This document shows, piece by piece, positions 44,686 through 54,296 of a stretch of 64,000 nucleotides of DNA (the first letter of the stretch is position 1; the number at the start of each line of letters is the position of its first letter). A program made the position numbers and the translations under genes. The notes beneath the pieces were generated by a model that worked only from the letters and a program-made list of their open reading frames with translations, searched no databases and was not told the origin of the DNA. The DNA lies in contig JAZQUV010000010.1 in assembly GCA_045631465.1 (NCBI GenBank), positions 8,027-72,026 of the forward strand. The letters run 5' to 3'. Source of the stretch: Aphodosoma sp045631465. GTDB taxonomy: Bacteria; Bacteroidota; Bacteroidia; Bacteroidales; Paludibacteraceae.

Positions 44686-44725
44686 AAACTTCATTCAATG
44701 TGCATGTTGAATGAAGTTTTTTTTG
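44686..44725 (+). terminator. Terminator whose T-tract abuts the glyA promoter
   Basis: AAACTTCATTCAA / TTGAATGAAGTTT stem (about 44687-44717) with loop TGTGCATG, then eight T running straight into the TATCTTTG -7 box. Confidence 0.85.
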
Positions 44726-44733
44726 TATCTTTG
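44726..44733 (+). promoter_or_regulatory. glyA promoter -7 box
   Basis: TATCTTTG followed by CGC, directly after the terminator T-tract. Confidence 0.7.
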
Positions 44734-44795
44734 CGCTTGGTTTGTTTATAACCCTACGAACTGATTATTATATTACCTTAAATATTAATTGAAAA

Positions 44796-46076
44796 ATGAA
44801 AAAAGACAATCAAATTTTCGATTTAATCGAACAAGAAAAACAACGTCAACTTAAAGGTATTGAGTTGATTGCATCTGAAAACTTCGTTAGCGAGCAAGTA
44901 ATGCAAGCTATGGGTTCTGTAATGACTAACAAATATGCTGAAGGCTATCCTGGCAAACGTTACTATGGTGGTTGCGAAGTGGTTGACCAATCAGAAAACA
45001 TCGCTATCAATCGTTTGAAAGAACTTTTTGGTGCTGAATGGGCTAATGTTCAACCTCACTCTGGTGCTCAAGCTAATATGGCTGTATTTATGGCTGTTCT
45101 CAACGTTGGCGATACTTTCCTCGGTCTCAACCTTTCTCACGGTGGTCACCTTTCTCACGGTTCTCCTGTGAATATGTCAGGTATCAACTACAAAGCTCTC
45201 GAATATAGTGTAAAAGAAGAAGATGGTCGCGTTGACTATGACCAACTCGAACGTGTTGCTCGCGAAAACAAACCAAAACTCATCGTTGCTGGTGCTTCTG
45301 CTTACTCTCGCGAATGGGATTATGCTCGTATCCGTAAAGTTGCTGACGAAATCGGCGCTATCTTCATGGTCGATATGGCTCACCCTGCAGGTCTTATCGC
45401 TGCTGGTCTCCTCGAAAACCCAGTTAAACACGCTCATATCGTAACTTCTACTACTCACAAAACTCTCCGTGGCCCACGTGGTGGTATCATCTTGATGGGT
45501 AAAGACTTCCCTAACCCATGGGGCAAAACTACTCCTAAAGGTGAAGTGAAAATGATGTCTGCTTTGTTGGATTCTGCTGTATTCCCAGGCGTACAAGGTG
45601 GTCCACTCGAACACGTTATCGCTGCTAAAGCTGTTGCATTCGGCGAAGCTCTTCAACCTGAATTCAAAGAATATCAACTCCAAGTGAAGAAAAATGCTGC
45701 TGCTCTTGCTGAAGCATTTATGGCTAAAGGTTACAAAATCGTTTCTGGCGGTACTGACAACCACTCTATGCTTGTCGACCTTCGCACTAAATTCCCTGAA
45801 TTGACAGGTAAAGTAGCTGAAAAAGCACTCGTTGCTGCCGACATCACTACTAACAAAAACATGGTGCCATTCGATTCTCGTAGCCCATTCCAAACTTCAG
45901 GTCTCCGTTTCGGTACTCCTGCTATCACTACTCGTGGTGTGAAAGAAGACGTTATGCCTATCATCGTTGACCTCATCGACCGCGTACTCAACGCTCCTGA
46001 AGACGAAGCAGTTATCGCAGCAGTTCGCAAAGAAGTAAACGAAATGATGGTTAAATACCCATTGTTTGCGTGGTAA
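44796..46076 (+). CDS. glyA: Serine hydroxymethyltransferase
   Basis: 426 residues. PLP enzyme that converts serine and tetrahydrofolate to glycine and methylene-THF. The active-site Lys222 lies in VTSTTHKTLRGPRGG. NKYAEGYPGKRYYGGCE near the N-terminus and HPAGLIAAGLL are family signatures. Full length, no anomalies. Strong codon bias (C-ended for many residues) fits high expression. Confidence 0.98.
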   Translation: MKKDNQIFDLIEQEKQRQLKGIELIASENFVSEQVMQAMGSVMTNKYAEGYPGKRYYGGCEVVDQSENIAINRLKELFGAEWANVQPHSGAQANMAVFMAVLNVGDTFLGLNLSHGGHLSHGSPVNMSGINYKALEYSVKEEDGRVDYDQLERVARENKPKLIVAGASAYSREWDYARIRKVADEIGAIFMVDMAHPAGLIAAGLLENPVKHAHIVTSTTHKTLRGPRGGIILMGKDFPNPWGKTTPKGEVKMMSALLDSAVFPGVQGGPLEHVIAAKAVAFGEALQPEFKEYQLQVKKNAAALAEAFMAKGYKIVSGGTDNHSMLVDLRTKFPELTGKVAEKALVAADITTNKNMVPFDSRSPFQTSGLRFGTPAITTRGVKEDVMPIIVDLIDRVLNAPEDEAVIAAVRKEVNEMMVKYPLFAW

Positions 46077-46081
46077 TTTAA

Positions 46082-46175
46082 ATAAGCAATAAGTACTAAG
46101 TCGTAAGTAGAAAGATTTTGGTTTGTAAGAATCTAAAGTCTTACTTCTTACGACTTTTTACTTTGTACTAATAAT
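46082..46175. repeat. Imperfect inverted repeat between glyA and phoH
   Basis: AAGTCGTAAG and CTTACGACTT occur in opposite orientation around a 50-nt centre, with further partial 7-8 bp repeats of similar words on both sides. It may act as a weak attenuator, since there is no clear promoter for phoH. Confidence 0.6.
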
Positions 46176-47108
46176 ATGGAAATAGTAAAAGAACTACTTG
46201 AAGAACTCGATACCACTATTTTTTATGGTGTCAATAATGCAAATATCCGACTAATCAAAGACCTCTGTCCTAAAGTGAAGATTGTGGCACGAGGTCGTAT
46301 GATAAAACTCTCAGGCGACAGCGAAGCTGAAGTTGAGAACCTTTCGCATGTTATAGACAAATTGATGCTTCAAGCCGCTAAAACCAACTTACTTACTGAA
46401 GAAACCGTGCTCGAAACCATCAAAGGCAACGAAATTCCTGAGGTCAAAGTCGACAATCTCATCCTCCATGGCGTGGGGGGTAAAGAGGTGCGTGCGCGCA
46501 CTGCCAATCAACGTGTGCTTGTCGACGAATATGCTAAGAATGACCTACTATTTGCTATCGGACCTGCTGGTTCGGGTAAGACGTATACGGCTATTGCGCT
46601 TGCCGTGAAAGCGCTCAAAAACAAAGAGGTAAAGAAAATAATCCTCAGCCGTCCTGCTGTCGAAGCAGGCGAGAAACTCGGTTTCCTTCCTGGCGATATG
46701 AAAGACAAAATCGACCCATATCTCCAACCTCTTTATGATGCCCTAGAGGATATGATTCCGCCTGCTAAATTGGCTGAGTATATGACAAATAAAACAATAC
46801 AAATTGCTCCACTTGCATTTATGCGTGGTCGTACATTGAGTGATGCTATTATTATTCTCGATGAGGCTCAAAATACATCAGTTCAGCAAATAAAGATGTT
46901 CCTTACTCGTATGGGGTTGGGTTCAAAAATGATTATTACAGGCGATATGACCCAAATCGACCTTCCACCACAACAAAAATCTGGTCTCAAAGATGCAATG
47001 GAAGTTCTCAAAGACATAAAAGGTATTAGCTTTGTGCACTTTAACCAAAAAGATATTGTGCGCCACAAACTCGTTCAACGCATCGTTGATGCTTACAATA
47101 AACACTGA
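46176..47108 (+). CDS. phoH: PhoH-like ATPase
   Basis: 310 residues. A short N-terminal KH-like region is followed by the PhoH P-loop domain: Walker A GPAGSGKTYTA, then SRPAVEAGEKLGFLPGD, Walker B IIILDEAQNTS, and TGDMTQIDLP. PhoH-like proteins are linked to RNA metabolism and sit next to ybeY in many bacteria. Here the neighbours are glyA and a transporter. Length and motifs are ordinary. Confidence 0.93.
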   Translation: MEIVKELLEELDTTIFYGVNNANIRLIKDLCPKVKIVARGRMIKLSGDSEAEVENLSHVIDKLMLQAAKTNLLTEETVLETIKGNEIPEVKVDNLILHGVGGKEVRARTANQRVLVDEYAKNDLLFAIGPAGSGKTYTAIALAVKALKNKEVKKIILSRPAVEAGEKLGFLPGDMKDKIDPYLQPLYDALEDMIPPAKLAEYMTNKTIQIAPLAFMRGRTLSDAIIILDEAQNTSVQQIKMFLTRMGLGSKMIITGDMTQIDLPPQQKSGLKDAMEVLKDIKGISFVHFNQKDIVRHKLVQRIVDAYNKH

Positions 47109-47112
47109 AAAG

Positions 47113-47150
47113 ACAAAATAACATAAAAACAAAAATTTATGTTATTTTGT
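47113..47150. repeat. 15-bp perfect inverted repeat after phoH
   Basis: ACAAAATAACATAAA and TTTATGTTATTTTGT around an 8-nt A-rich loop. The same AGACAAAATAACA word forms an inverted repeat at 52413-52483. Confidence 0.9.
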
Positions 47151-47175
47151 TATTCTGTCTAAAAAAATATTTGAT

Positions 47176-48525
47176 ATGAAACGTTCTACTTTTGGTTCAA
47201 AATTTGGTATGCTTGCTGCCGCAGTGGGTTCGGCAGTAGGTCTTGGCAATATTTGGAAGTTTCCTTATCTTGCAGGTGAAAATGGCGGTGGTGCCTTTAT
47301 TATTGTCTACTTGTTGTGCGTATTGTTCTTAGGTGTACCTGCGTTGTTGTCCGAATTGTCGCTTGGTTACATTGGTCGCAGCAATGGTATAGGTGCTATG
47401 CGCAACATAACTGGCAATAATCGTTGGGCCTCTATAGGCATACTTGGCTTTTTGGGGTCATTCATCATTCTAGGTTTTTATTTTGTAGTAGCAGGGTGGA
47501 GTCTCGAGTTTGTCTATCAGTCGGTTCAAGGAGCTTTTATTGGTGCGTCGGGCGAAACAATAGCCTCTAATTTCGATGCATTTCGTTTTGATACATGGCG
47601 ACCATACCTATGGATATTCGTCTTTATAGCCCTCACCGCAGGCGTATTATATGCAGGTGTAGAGAAAGGTATTGAAAAGTGGAGCAAGGTGTTGATGCCT
47701 ATGTTGTTTGCTATTGTAGTATATCTCTGTGTATATGCTATTTTCTTGCCAAATTCGGGTGAAGGTTATCGCTTCTATTTTGATACAGATTTTACTAAAA
47801 TTACACCATCGGTTATCATTGCTGCATTAGGTCAAGCTTTCTTTTCTTTATCTCTTGGCATGGGTGCCATGATGATATATGGTTCATACATTGAGCGAGG
47901 TACAAATCTTGCTAAAACATCTATTCAAATTGCTTCGCTTGATACATTAGTGGCAATACTCGCAGGTTTAGTGGTGTTTCCAGCTGTATTTTCTTTTGGT
48001 ATCGACCCAGCTGCAGGTCCTCAACTTGTATTTATTACTCTCCCTACTGTATTTGCACAGATGACAGGAGGCTATATCTTCTCTGTGTTGTTCTTTTTGT
48101 TGGTAGCCGTGGCGGCACTTACATCTACAATATCTATCCTCGAGGTGCAGATAGCCACTGTGGCAGAGGAGTTCAAGATGAATAGAAAGCTTTCGCTCGT
48201 TCTCATGTCGGTGATTATGTTGGTTGTATGTTGTTTGTGTTCCTATTCATTATTGCCAATCGAAGGTGGCAACTCTATTAGTATTTTTGGTATCACACTC
48301 TTCGACGTATGCGATATGCTTACCTCTTATATCATTCTTCCTCTTGGAGGTTTGCTCATAATGCTATATCTCGGATGGTTCTATAAGAAAGAAAATCTGA
48401 AATATATACTCACCGTAGAATGCAAATGTCCAGAAACTCTTTTTAATATCTATTATTTTGTTCTACGTTATATAGCACCATTGCTACTTCTTGCTGTATT
48501 CTTGCAGCAATTTGGATTGTTTTAG
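47176..48525 (+). CDS. Sodium-dependent transporter, NSS/SNF family
   Basis: 449 residues, 11-12 membrane helices. The first helix AAAVGSAVGLGNIWKFPYLAG is the SNF signature with the unwound substrate/Na+ site (LGNIWKFP). Related bacterial transporters (LeuT, MhsT, TnaT) carry amino acids with Na+. Substrate not predictable. Single gene, terminator after it. Confidence 0.9.
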   Translation: MKRSTFGSKFGMLAAAVGSAVGLGNIWKFPYLAGENGGGAFIIVYLLCVLFLGVPALLSELSLGYIGRSNGIGAMRNITGNNRWASIGILGFLGSFIILGFYFVVAGWSLEFVYQSVQGAFIGASGETIASNFDAFRFDTWRPYLWIFVFIALTAGVLYAGVEKGIEKWSKVLMPMLFAIVVYLCVYAIFLPNSGEGYRFYFDTDFTKITPSVIIAALGQAFFSLSLGMGAMMIYGSYIERGTNLAKTSIQIASLDTLVAILAGLVVFPAVFSFGIDPAAGPQLVFITLPTVFAQMTGGYIFSVLFFLLVAVAALTSTISILEVQIATVAEEFKMNRKLSLVLMSVIMLVVCCLCSYSLLPIEGGNSISIFGITLFDVCDMLTSYIILPLGGLLIMLYLGWFYKKENLKYILTVECKCPETLFNIYYFVLRYIAPLLLLAVFLQQFGLF

Positions 48526-48554
48526 TCCAACTAGAGAATTTGGATATATATGTA

Positions 48555-48602
48555 TAAAAAAAGAAGACCCACACAATCGAATGTGTAGGTCTTCTTTTTA
48601 TT
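48555..48602. terminator. Bidirectional terminator between transporter and tig
   Basis: AAAGAAGACCcACACA / TGTGTaGGTCTTCTTT stem, A-run and T-run on the two sides; serves the converging genes. Confidence 0.85.
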
Positions 48603-48616
48603 TTGAATATTTCGTA

Positions 48617-49975
48617 TTATTCAAAGAGTTTGTTGAAGTCTTCAACTGAGATTTCAGTTTCAACTACTTTCACACTTTCGCGGATTACAGCGAATACTTT
48701 ATCTTCGAGAGCTTTTTCAGCCATGTTTTGAACAGCTTCTTTTTTGTTCAACATTTCTTTTGCATAGTTGTCGAGGATATCGTCTGGCACCGAAGTCATA
48801 CCATATTGAGCGAATTGGATTTTAGCCATGCGACGAGCAAAGAGGTTGATGTCTTCGCGTTCAACTTTGATATCGTTAGCTTTCACCACTTTGTTTTTGA
48901 AGAGATACCATTTGAGGTCAGCGAGCATGAGGTCGAAGTCTTTCTCAACAGTTTCTTCAGTCATGTTAGGGTTAGTTGCAAGCACCCAACGTTTCAAGAA
49001 CTCAACTGGGAATGTAAGTTTGTCGAGTTTTTTAGTGAAGTGTTCTTTTGCATCGATACCGAATTTGTATTCTGAGTCTTCTTTGTAAGATTCTTTGATG
49101 CCTTCAGCCACTTTAGCACGGAATTCTTCTTCAGATTTTACGTTGCCTTCGCCGTATACTTTATCGAAGAGAGATTGGTCGAGAGCCGATTCTTCGTAGT
49201 GAGTGATAGAGAGGATTTCGTATTGGAAGTCGCAGTTTATCTCAGCAGCTTCTTCTTTAGTGATTTTGAGCATAGAAGAGATTTCTGCTTCGTTTTCGAA
49301 TGCTTTGCGTGGGTTGAAGCGAACTACGCTGTTAACTTTAGCATTAGCGAAGATAGCTTTTTGGTCTTCATCTTTCATATAAGCAGAAGAAAGTACAGCA
49401 TCTTCAACTTTGATACCGCCTTCAACAACGTTGCCTTCAGCATCGAGTTGGAGCATAGTACCTTTGAGCATATCTTTAGCATCTTTAGCTTCTTCTACTT
49501 GAGTGTAAGAACCGAAGCGAGCAGCATATTGTTTCACTTGAGCATCAACCATTTCGTCAGAGATAGTGATGTTGTAGTATTTGATGCTGTCTTTTTTGTT
49601 CATTGTAGCTTCGAATTCAGGAGCAAGAGCGATGTCGAATTTGAATTCGAAATCAGATTCTGCTGCGAAGTCGATGTTGCGTTCTTCGTCTTCTTTGTTT
49701 GGAAGAGGTTCGCCAAGGATATCAAGTTTGTTGTCAGCGATATATTTATACAATTCTTCTTGGAGGAGGCGGTTGAGCTCGTCAGCTTTTACACCTTTAC
49801 CATACATTTTTTTAACAAGACTCATTGGTGCCATACCTGGGCGGAAGCCAGGGATATTAGCTTTTTGACGATAAGATTTGAGTGCTTTTTCTACTTTTTC
49901 AGCGTAATCTGCCTCTACAACTTGAAGTGTGAGGACTGCGTTTACTGCATCAATGTCAGTTCTAATAATGTTCAT
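48617..49975 (-). CDS. tig: Trigger factor
   Basis: 452 residues. The ribosome-binding N-terminal domain carries the signature KANIPGFRPGMAPMSLVKKMYG. The PPIase-like middle domain and the long helical chaperone domain follow. It binds nascent chains at the ribosome exit. In Bacteroidota the middle domain often lacks strict FKBP active-site residues, as seems true here. Own promoter at 50044-50051. Confidence 0.95.
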   Translation of the reverse strand: MNIIRTDIDAVNAVLTLQVVEADYAEKVEKALKSYRQKANIPGFRPGMAPMSLVKKMYGKGVKADELNRLLQEELYKYIADNKLDILGEPLPNKEDEERNIDFAAESDFEFKFDIALAPEFEATMNKKDSIKYYNITISDEMVDAQVKQYAARFGSYTQVEEAKDAKDMLKGTMLQLDAEGNVVEGGIKVEDAVLSSAYMKDEDQKAIFANAKVNSVVRFNPRKAFENEAEISSMLKITKEEAAEINCDFQYEILSITHYEESALDQSLFDKVYGEGNVKSEEEFRAKVAEGIKESYKEDSEYKFGIDAKEHFTKKLDKLTFPVEFLKRWVLATNPNMTEETVEKDFDLMLADLKWYLFKNKVVKANDIKVEREDINLFARRMAKIQFAQYGMTSVPDDILDNYAKEMLNKKEAVQNMAEKALEDKVFAVIRESVKVVETEISVEDFNKLFE

Positions 49976-50043
49976 TTTCAGTTAGTTATTAATTGTTAGT
50001 TATTAATTATTAACGATTTTATATTTGCTCATAAAATAGCATG

Positions 50044-50051
50044 CAAAATTA
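50044..50051 (-). promoter_or_regulatory. tig promoter -7 box
   Basis: TAATTTTG followed by CATG on the minus strand, about 69 nt from the tig start. Confidence 0.6.
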
Positions 50052-50108
50052 GTAAAAGTTTTTGATTTATGCAATATGTTGTAACAAAAATAAATATTGT
50101 AAATCATG

Positions 50109-50139
50109 TTGTGAGTTTGGAATGTTTTTTGTAACTTTG
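50109..50139 (+). promoter_or_regulatory. Promoter of the pseudouridine synthase gene
   Basis: TTG at 50109-50111, 20-bp spacer, TAACTTTG at 50132-50139. The leader to the ATG at 50220 contains two tandem heptamers (AGTCGAT, 50148-50161). Confidence 0.7.
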
Positions 50140-50219
50140 CAAACTAATAGTCGATAGTCGATAGTTTATGCCTAAATGGTTATTAACTAAGTATCTATCA
50201 TTTAAAATTTTTAAAATAA

Positions 50220-51359
50220 ATGGAACACAATTATGACAAAAAGCCATACGGATTGAGAAATTCGGGCTATGACAACAATCGTGAAAGACGTCCTCGTACA
50301 GGAGGGGGTTCGTCGAGAGATGGACAATACTCTTCAAATAGAGGTGGTTACAACAAACAAAATCAAGGTGGAGGCTACCGTCCTCGTTACAATCAAGATG
50401 GCGATGGCGAACGTCGCTCTTATGGCCAAAGTCGCGAAGGCCGCTCATATGGTCAAAGCCGCGAAAATCAAGGTCGTGGTGGCTATCAACCACGCAACAA
50501 TGGTGGTGGTCAAGGCGGATTCCGCAACAATAAGTTTAATCGTAACAATGGTGAGGGCGATTATAATCCAAATAGCAAATATAGTCAAAAGAAACAAATT
50601 GAGTATAAAAAACAATTTGTAGATTATTCACAACCTATGCGTTTGAACAAATTCTTGGCCAATTCTGGCATTTGTTCACGTCGTGAGGCTGACGAATATA
50701 TTGCAGCAGGTGTAGTTACTGTGAATGGTGAGGTGGTAACTGAGTTGGGTTCAAAAGTAATTCCTGATACCGACCGCGTTATGTTCCACGATCAACCAGT
50801 GAAATGTGAGAAAAAAGTTTATATTCTTCTCAATAAACCGAAAGATGTGGTTACTACAGTCGAAGATACACATGCTCGTAAAACTGTGCTCGACTTGGTG
50901 AAAAATGCTTGTTCTGAGCGTGTTTATCCTGTTGGTCGTCTCGACCGCAACACTACTGGTGTACTTTTGATTACCAACGATGGTGATTTGACAACAAAAC
51001 TCACTCATCCTAAATTCAATAAAAAGAAAATCTATCAAGTAACTCTTGATCGCGACCTTCAAGACGAAGATTTTGCTAAAATCCTCTCTGGTATTGTGCT
51101 CGAAGATGGCGAAATCAAAGCAGACGAACTCTCTTTTGTAAATGAAGGAGATTTGCGCACTGTGGGTCTCGAAATTCACTCAGGCAAAAATCGTATTGTA
51201 CGTCGTATTTTCGATGCTCTTGGCTATCATGTGGTGAAATTGGACCGTGTATATTTTGCAGGTCTTACCAAAAAGAACCTCCCACGTGGCAAATGGCGCT
51301 ATCTTTCAGAAATGGAAGTTACAATGCTCAAAATGTCAGCGTCTGCATTCAAAGGATAA
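50220..51359 (+). CDS. RsuA/RluB-type pseudouridine synthase with Gly/Arg-rich extension
   Basis: 379 residues. Residues 1-135 are a low-complexity Gly/Arg/Asn/Gln/Tyr-rich tail (repeats such as RSYGQSRE). An S4 RNA-binding domain follows (RLNKFLANSGICSRREADEY, 141-160), then the RsuA/RluB catalytic domain with GRLDRNTTGVLL; Asp242 is the catalytic nucleophile. The family makes pseudouridine in 16S (RsuA) or 23S (RluB/E/F) rRNA; RluB is the closest guess. The extension is typical in kind, but variable, in Bacteroidota. Confidence 0.9.
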   Translation: MEHNYDKKPYGLRNSGYDNNRERRPRTGGGSSRDGQYSSNRGGYNKQNQGGGYRPRYNQDGDGERRSYGQSREGRSYGQSRENQGRGGYQPRNNGGGQGGFRNNKFNRNNGEGDYNPNSKYSQKKQIEYKKQFVDYSQPMRLNKFLANSGICSRREADEYIAAGVVTVNGEVVTELGSKVIPDTDRVMFHDQPVKCEKKVYILLNKPKDVVTTVEDTHARKTVLDLVKNACSERVYPVGRLDRNTTGVLLITNDGDLTTKLTHPKFNKKKIYQVTLDRDLQDEDFAKILSGIVLEDGEIKADELSFVNEGDLRTVGLEIHSGKNRIVRRIFDALGYHVVKLDRVYFAGLTKKNLPRGKWRYLSEMEVTMLKMSASAFKG

Positions 51360-51419
51360 GTAGTTATTTAGACAGGACGACAAGAAGACATGTTCTCCTG
51401 TTCCCATGTCTTGAAAGAA

Positions 51420-52409
51420 ATGAATATAGAATTAAATAAATTGTATCCTTTAAAGTTTCGACCGATATTGAAGCAGAAACTTTGGGGTGGTAATCATATA
51501 AAAACTATATATCGCCACGATGAACCTCAATTGGATAGAGTAGGAGAGAGCTGGGATGTGTCGGCTATCGAAGGTGATGATTGCGAGGTAATCGATGGTT
51601 GGTTGGAGGGCAATACTCTTGCCGACCTTTTGGAGGTATATATGGGTGATTTGGTAGGCGATAAGGTTTATGAGCAATATGGCAATGATTTTCCTTTGTT
51701 GCTCAAGATAATAGATGCTAATCGCGACCTTTCCATACAAGTGCATCCAAACGACGAATTAGCCGAGGCTGAGCATGGCATGAATGGCAAAACCGAGATG
51801 TGGTATGTGCTTGATGCCGACCCAGATGCATATATCATACTCGGATTCAATCGTTATGTTTCGCAATCCGAATATGTCGAGCGTCTAGCTGTGGGCAATC
51901 TCGAAGAAGTGCTTCAGAAATACCCAGTGCAAAAAGGCGATGTCTATTTCATCCCTGCTGGTATGGTGCATTCTATCGGCAAAGGTTGTCTCATTCTCGA
52001 AGTGCAACAAGCATCCGATATCACCTATCGCATCTACGACTACAATCGTCGCGATGCCGATGGCAATCTTCGCGAACTTCACACCGAATTGGCTCAAAAA
52101 GCAATAGATTTCGAAAATTGGCAAGGTCGCAAAATCACACTTCAACCAGCTCAGAATGGTATAGTTAATCTTGTAGAGTGTCCATATTTTGTGGTTAACG
52201 AGATGCAGATTGACAAACCAAAAGAGTATGATTTAGCACCAATCAATTCATTCGTGTTGCTCTCGTGTGTCGAAGGTCATGTCACAATCAAGTGGGACGA
52301 TGACTATCTCACCCTCACCGATGGAGAGACCATCCTCATTCCAGCCGAAATGAATAGCCTTTACATTGTGCCAACTGTGAATTCTAAATTGTTAGAAACG
52401 TATATGTAA
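51420..52409 (+). CDS. manA: Mannose-6-phosphate isomerase, class I (Bacillus type)
   Basis: 329 residues from the ATG at 51420 (an ATG at 51390 is less likely). Cupin metalloenzyme that interconverts mannose-6-P and fructose-6-P. The zinc ligands sit in IQVHPNDELAEAEHG and KTEMWYVLDA (Gln, His, Glu) and in GMVHSIGKG (His). The active-site Arg is in YRIYDYNR. The following gene is a phosphohexomutase, so the two together can run fructose-6-P to mannose-1-P if the mutase accepts mannose. Confidence 0.92.
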   Translation: MNIELNKLYPLKFRPILKQKLWGGNHIKTIYRHDEPQLDRVGESWDVSAIEGDDCEVIDGWLEGNTLADLLEVYMGDLVGDKVYEQYGNDFPLLLKIIDANRDLSIQVHPNDELAEAEHGMNGKTEMWYVLDADPDAYIILGFNRYVSQSEYVERLAVGNLEEVLQKYPVQKGDVYFIPAGMVHSIGKGCLILEVQQASDITYRIYDYNRRDADGNLRELHTELAQKAIDFENWQGRKITLQPAQNGIVNLVECPYFVVNEMQIDKPKEYDLAPINSFVLLSCVEGHVTIKWDDDYLTLTDGETILIPAEMNSLYIVPTVNSKLLETYM

Positions 52410-52412
52410 TTG

Positions 52413-52483
52413 AAAAGACAAAATAACAGAATAACATAAAAATATTGTTGTATAAATTATGTCCTTATGTTATTTTGTCTTTT
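52413..52483. repeat. Inverted repeat between manA and the mutase
   Basis: AAAAGACAAAATAAC (52413-52427) pairs with GTTATTTTGTCTTTT (52469-52483). Inner ATAACATAA / TTATGTTAT words extend it. Confidence 0.85.
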
Positions 52484-52522
52484 TGCTAATAATTAATATT
52501 TAATCACTTAAAATAAAATACT

Positions 52523-54262
52523 ATGGATAATCTATTACAACAGGTTACAGCCAAAGCCGAAAAATGGCTCAATGGTGCTTATAACGAAGAAGCAAAAGCC
52601 GAAGTGCGTCGTATGCTCGAAGCAGAAGACAAAACCGAACTTATCGAATGCTTCTACAAAGACCTCGAATTTGGTACAGGTGGTCTTCGTGGTATTATGG
52701 GTATGGGTTCTAACCGTATGAATATATATACAGTTGGTGCTGCAACTCAAGGTCTTAGCAACTATCTCAAACGCGAATTTGCAGGACAAGAAATCAGCGT
52801 AGTAGTTGGTCACGACTGCCGCAACAATAGTCGTTTGTTTGCCGAAACATCTGCCAACATCTTCTCGGCTAATGGCATCAAAGTGTATCTTTTCGAAGCA
52901 CTTCGTCCTACTCCAGAGATTTCGTTTGCTATCCGTCATCTTGGTTGCCAAAGCGGTATCATCCTCACAGCTTCTCACAACCCAAAAGAATATAATGGCT
53001 ACAAAGCATATTGGAACGATGGTGCACAAATCATTGCTCCACACGATGTGAATATCATCAACGAAGTAGAAAAAATCAAAGGTCCAGAAGAGATTAAGTT
53101 TGAGGCTCGTCCTGAACTCATCCAAATCATTGGCGAAGACGTAGATAGCGTATATCTCGAAAAACTCAAAACACTCTTCCTCTCTCCTGATAGCATTGCT
53201 CGCAACAAAGACCTCAAGATTGTCTTCACTCCTATCCATGGCACAGGTATCACACTCATTCCTCGTTGCCTCAAAGATATGGGCTTCGACAATGTTATTC
53301 TCGTTGACGAACAAACAGTTATTTCGGGCGATTTCCCTACAGTAGTTAGTCCTAACCCTGAAGAACCTGCTGCGCTCGATATGGCTATCCGCAAAGCCAA
53401 AGAGGTTGATGCCGACATCGTTATGGCTTCTGACCCTGATGCCGACCGTATGGGTATTGCAGTTAAAAACGACAAAGGCGAATGGATTTTGGTTAATGGC
53501 AACCAAACATGTATGATGTTTACATACTACATCTTGCGTCGTCGTCACGAGCTCGGTCTTCTCAAAGGCAAAGAGTTCATGGTGAAAACCATCGTGACTA
53601 CCGAGATTATGAAAGACATCTGCAACTACTACAACACACCACTTCTCGATTGCTACACAGGTTTCAAATGGATTGCTGCCGAAATTCGCGAGCGCGAAGG
53701 TAAAGAACAATATATCGGTGGTGGCGAAGAGAGCTATGGCTACCTTCCAGCCGACTTCCTCCGCGACAAAGATGCTGTTGCTGCATGTGCTCTTATGGCA
53801 GAGATGACAGCTTGGGCAAAAGACAATGGTATGTCTATTTTCGAACTCATCCAAGAGGTTTACCTCCAATTTGGTTATGGCAAAGAAAAAGGTATCTCGG
53901 TAGTTCGCAAAGGCAAATCAGGAGCCGAAGAAATCCAACAAATGATGAAAGATTTCCGCGCTAATCCTCCAAAAGAAATCGCAGGTTCAAAAGTAGTGGT
54001 AATCAAAGACTATCAAACACTTGTTGAACGCAATGTGGCAACAGGCGAAGAGTCAAAACTTGCATTCCCTACAACATCGAACGTGTTGCAATATTTCACC
54101 GAAGATGGCACTAAAGTGTCGGTTCGTCCTTCAGGTACAGAACCAAAAATCAAGTTCTATATCGAAGTACGTGGCAAAATGGAATCTCGTGCCGACTATG
54201 CTCGCTGCGAGGCAGAAGCAACTGCCAAAGTTGATGCAGTACGCGCTTCTTTAGGAGTTTGA
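52523..54262 (+). CDS. Phospho-sugar mutase (phosphoglucomutase/phosphomannomutase, PGM2-like)
   Basis: 579 residues, the length of the PGM2/PgcA branch of alpha-D-phosphohexomutases. The phosphoserine is Ser151 in LTASHNPKEYNGYKAYW. The Mg2+ loop is DPDADRMGI, the sugar-recognition loop is GGGEESYGY and the phosphate-binding loop is RPSGTEPKIKFY. It would convert glucose-1-P to glucose-6-P or mannose-1-P to mannose-6-P. Terminator follows. Confidence 0.93.
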   Translation: MDNLLQQVTAKAEKWLNGAYNEEAKAEVRRMLEAEDKTELIECFYKDLEFGTGGLRGIMGMGSNRMNIYTVGAATQGLSNYLKREFAGQEISVVVGHDCRNNSRLFAETSANIFSANGIKVYLFEALRPTPEISFAIRHLGCQSGIILTASHNPKEYNGYKAYWNDGAQIIAPHDVNIINEVEKIKGPEEIKFEARPELIQIIGEDVDSVYLEKLKTLFLSPDSIARNKDLKIVFTPIHGTGITLIPRCLKDMGFDNVILVDEQTVISGDFPTVVSPNPEEPAALDMAIRKAKEVDADIVMASDPDADRMGIAVKNDKGEWILVNGNQTCMMFTYYILRRRHELGLLKGKEFMVKTIVTTEIMKDICNYYNTPLLDCYTGFKWIAAEIREREGKEQYIGGGEESYGYLPADFLRDKDAVAACALMAEMTAWAKDNGMSIFELIQEVYLQFGYGKEKGISVVRKGKSGAEEIQQMMKDFRANPPKEIAGSKVVVIKDYQTLVERNVATGEESKLAFPTTSNVLQYFTEDGTKVSVRPSGTEPKIKFYIEVRGKMESRADYARCEAEATAKVDAVRASLGV

Positions 54263-54296
54263 TTACATATAACAAATTATAAATAACAGATAATAA

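Noticed and set aside
49175..49999. 274-residue plus-strand ORF opposite tig
   Set aside because: Mirror frame of tig with unnatural Phe/Val/Ser composition; no promoter.
52535..53869. 444-residue minus-strand ORF opposite the phosphohexomutase
   Set aside because: It is a shadow frame of a highly biased gene, with His/Phe/Asn/Cys-rich composition and no motif, promoter or start context.
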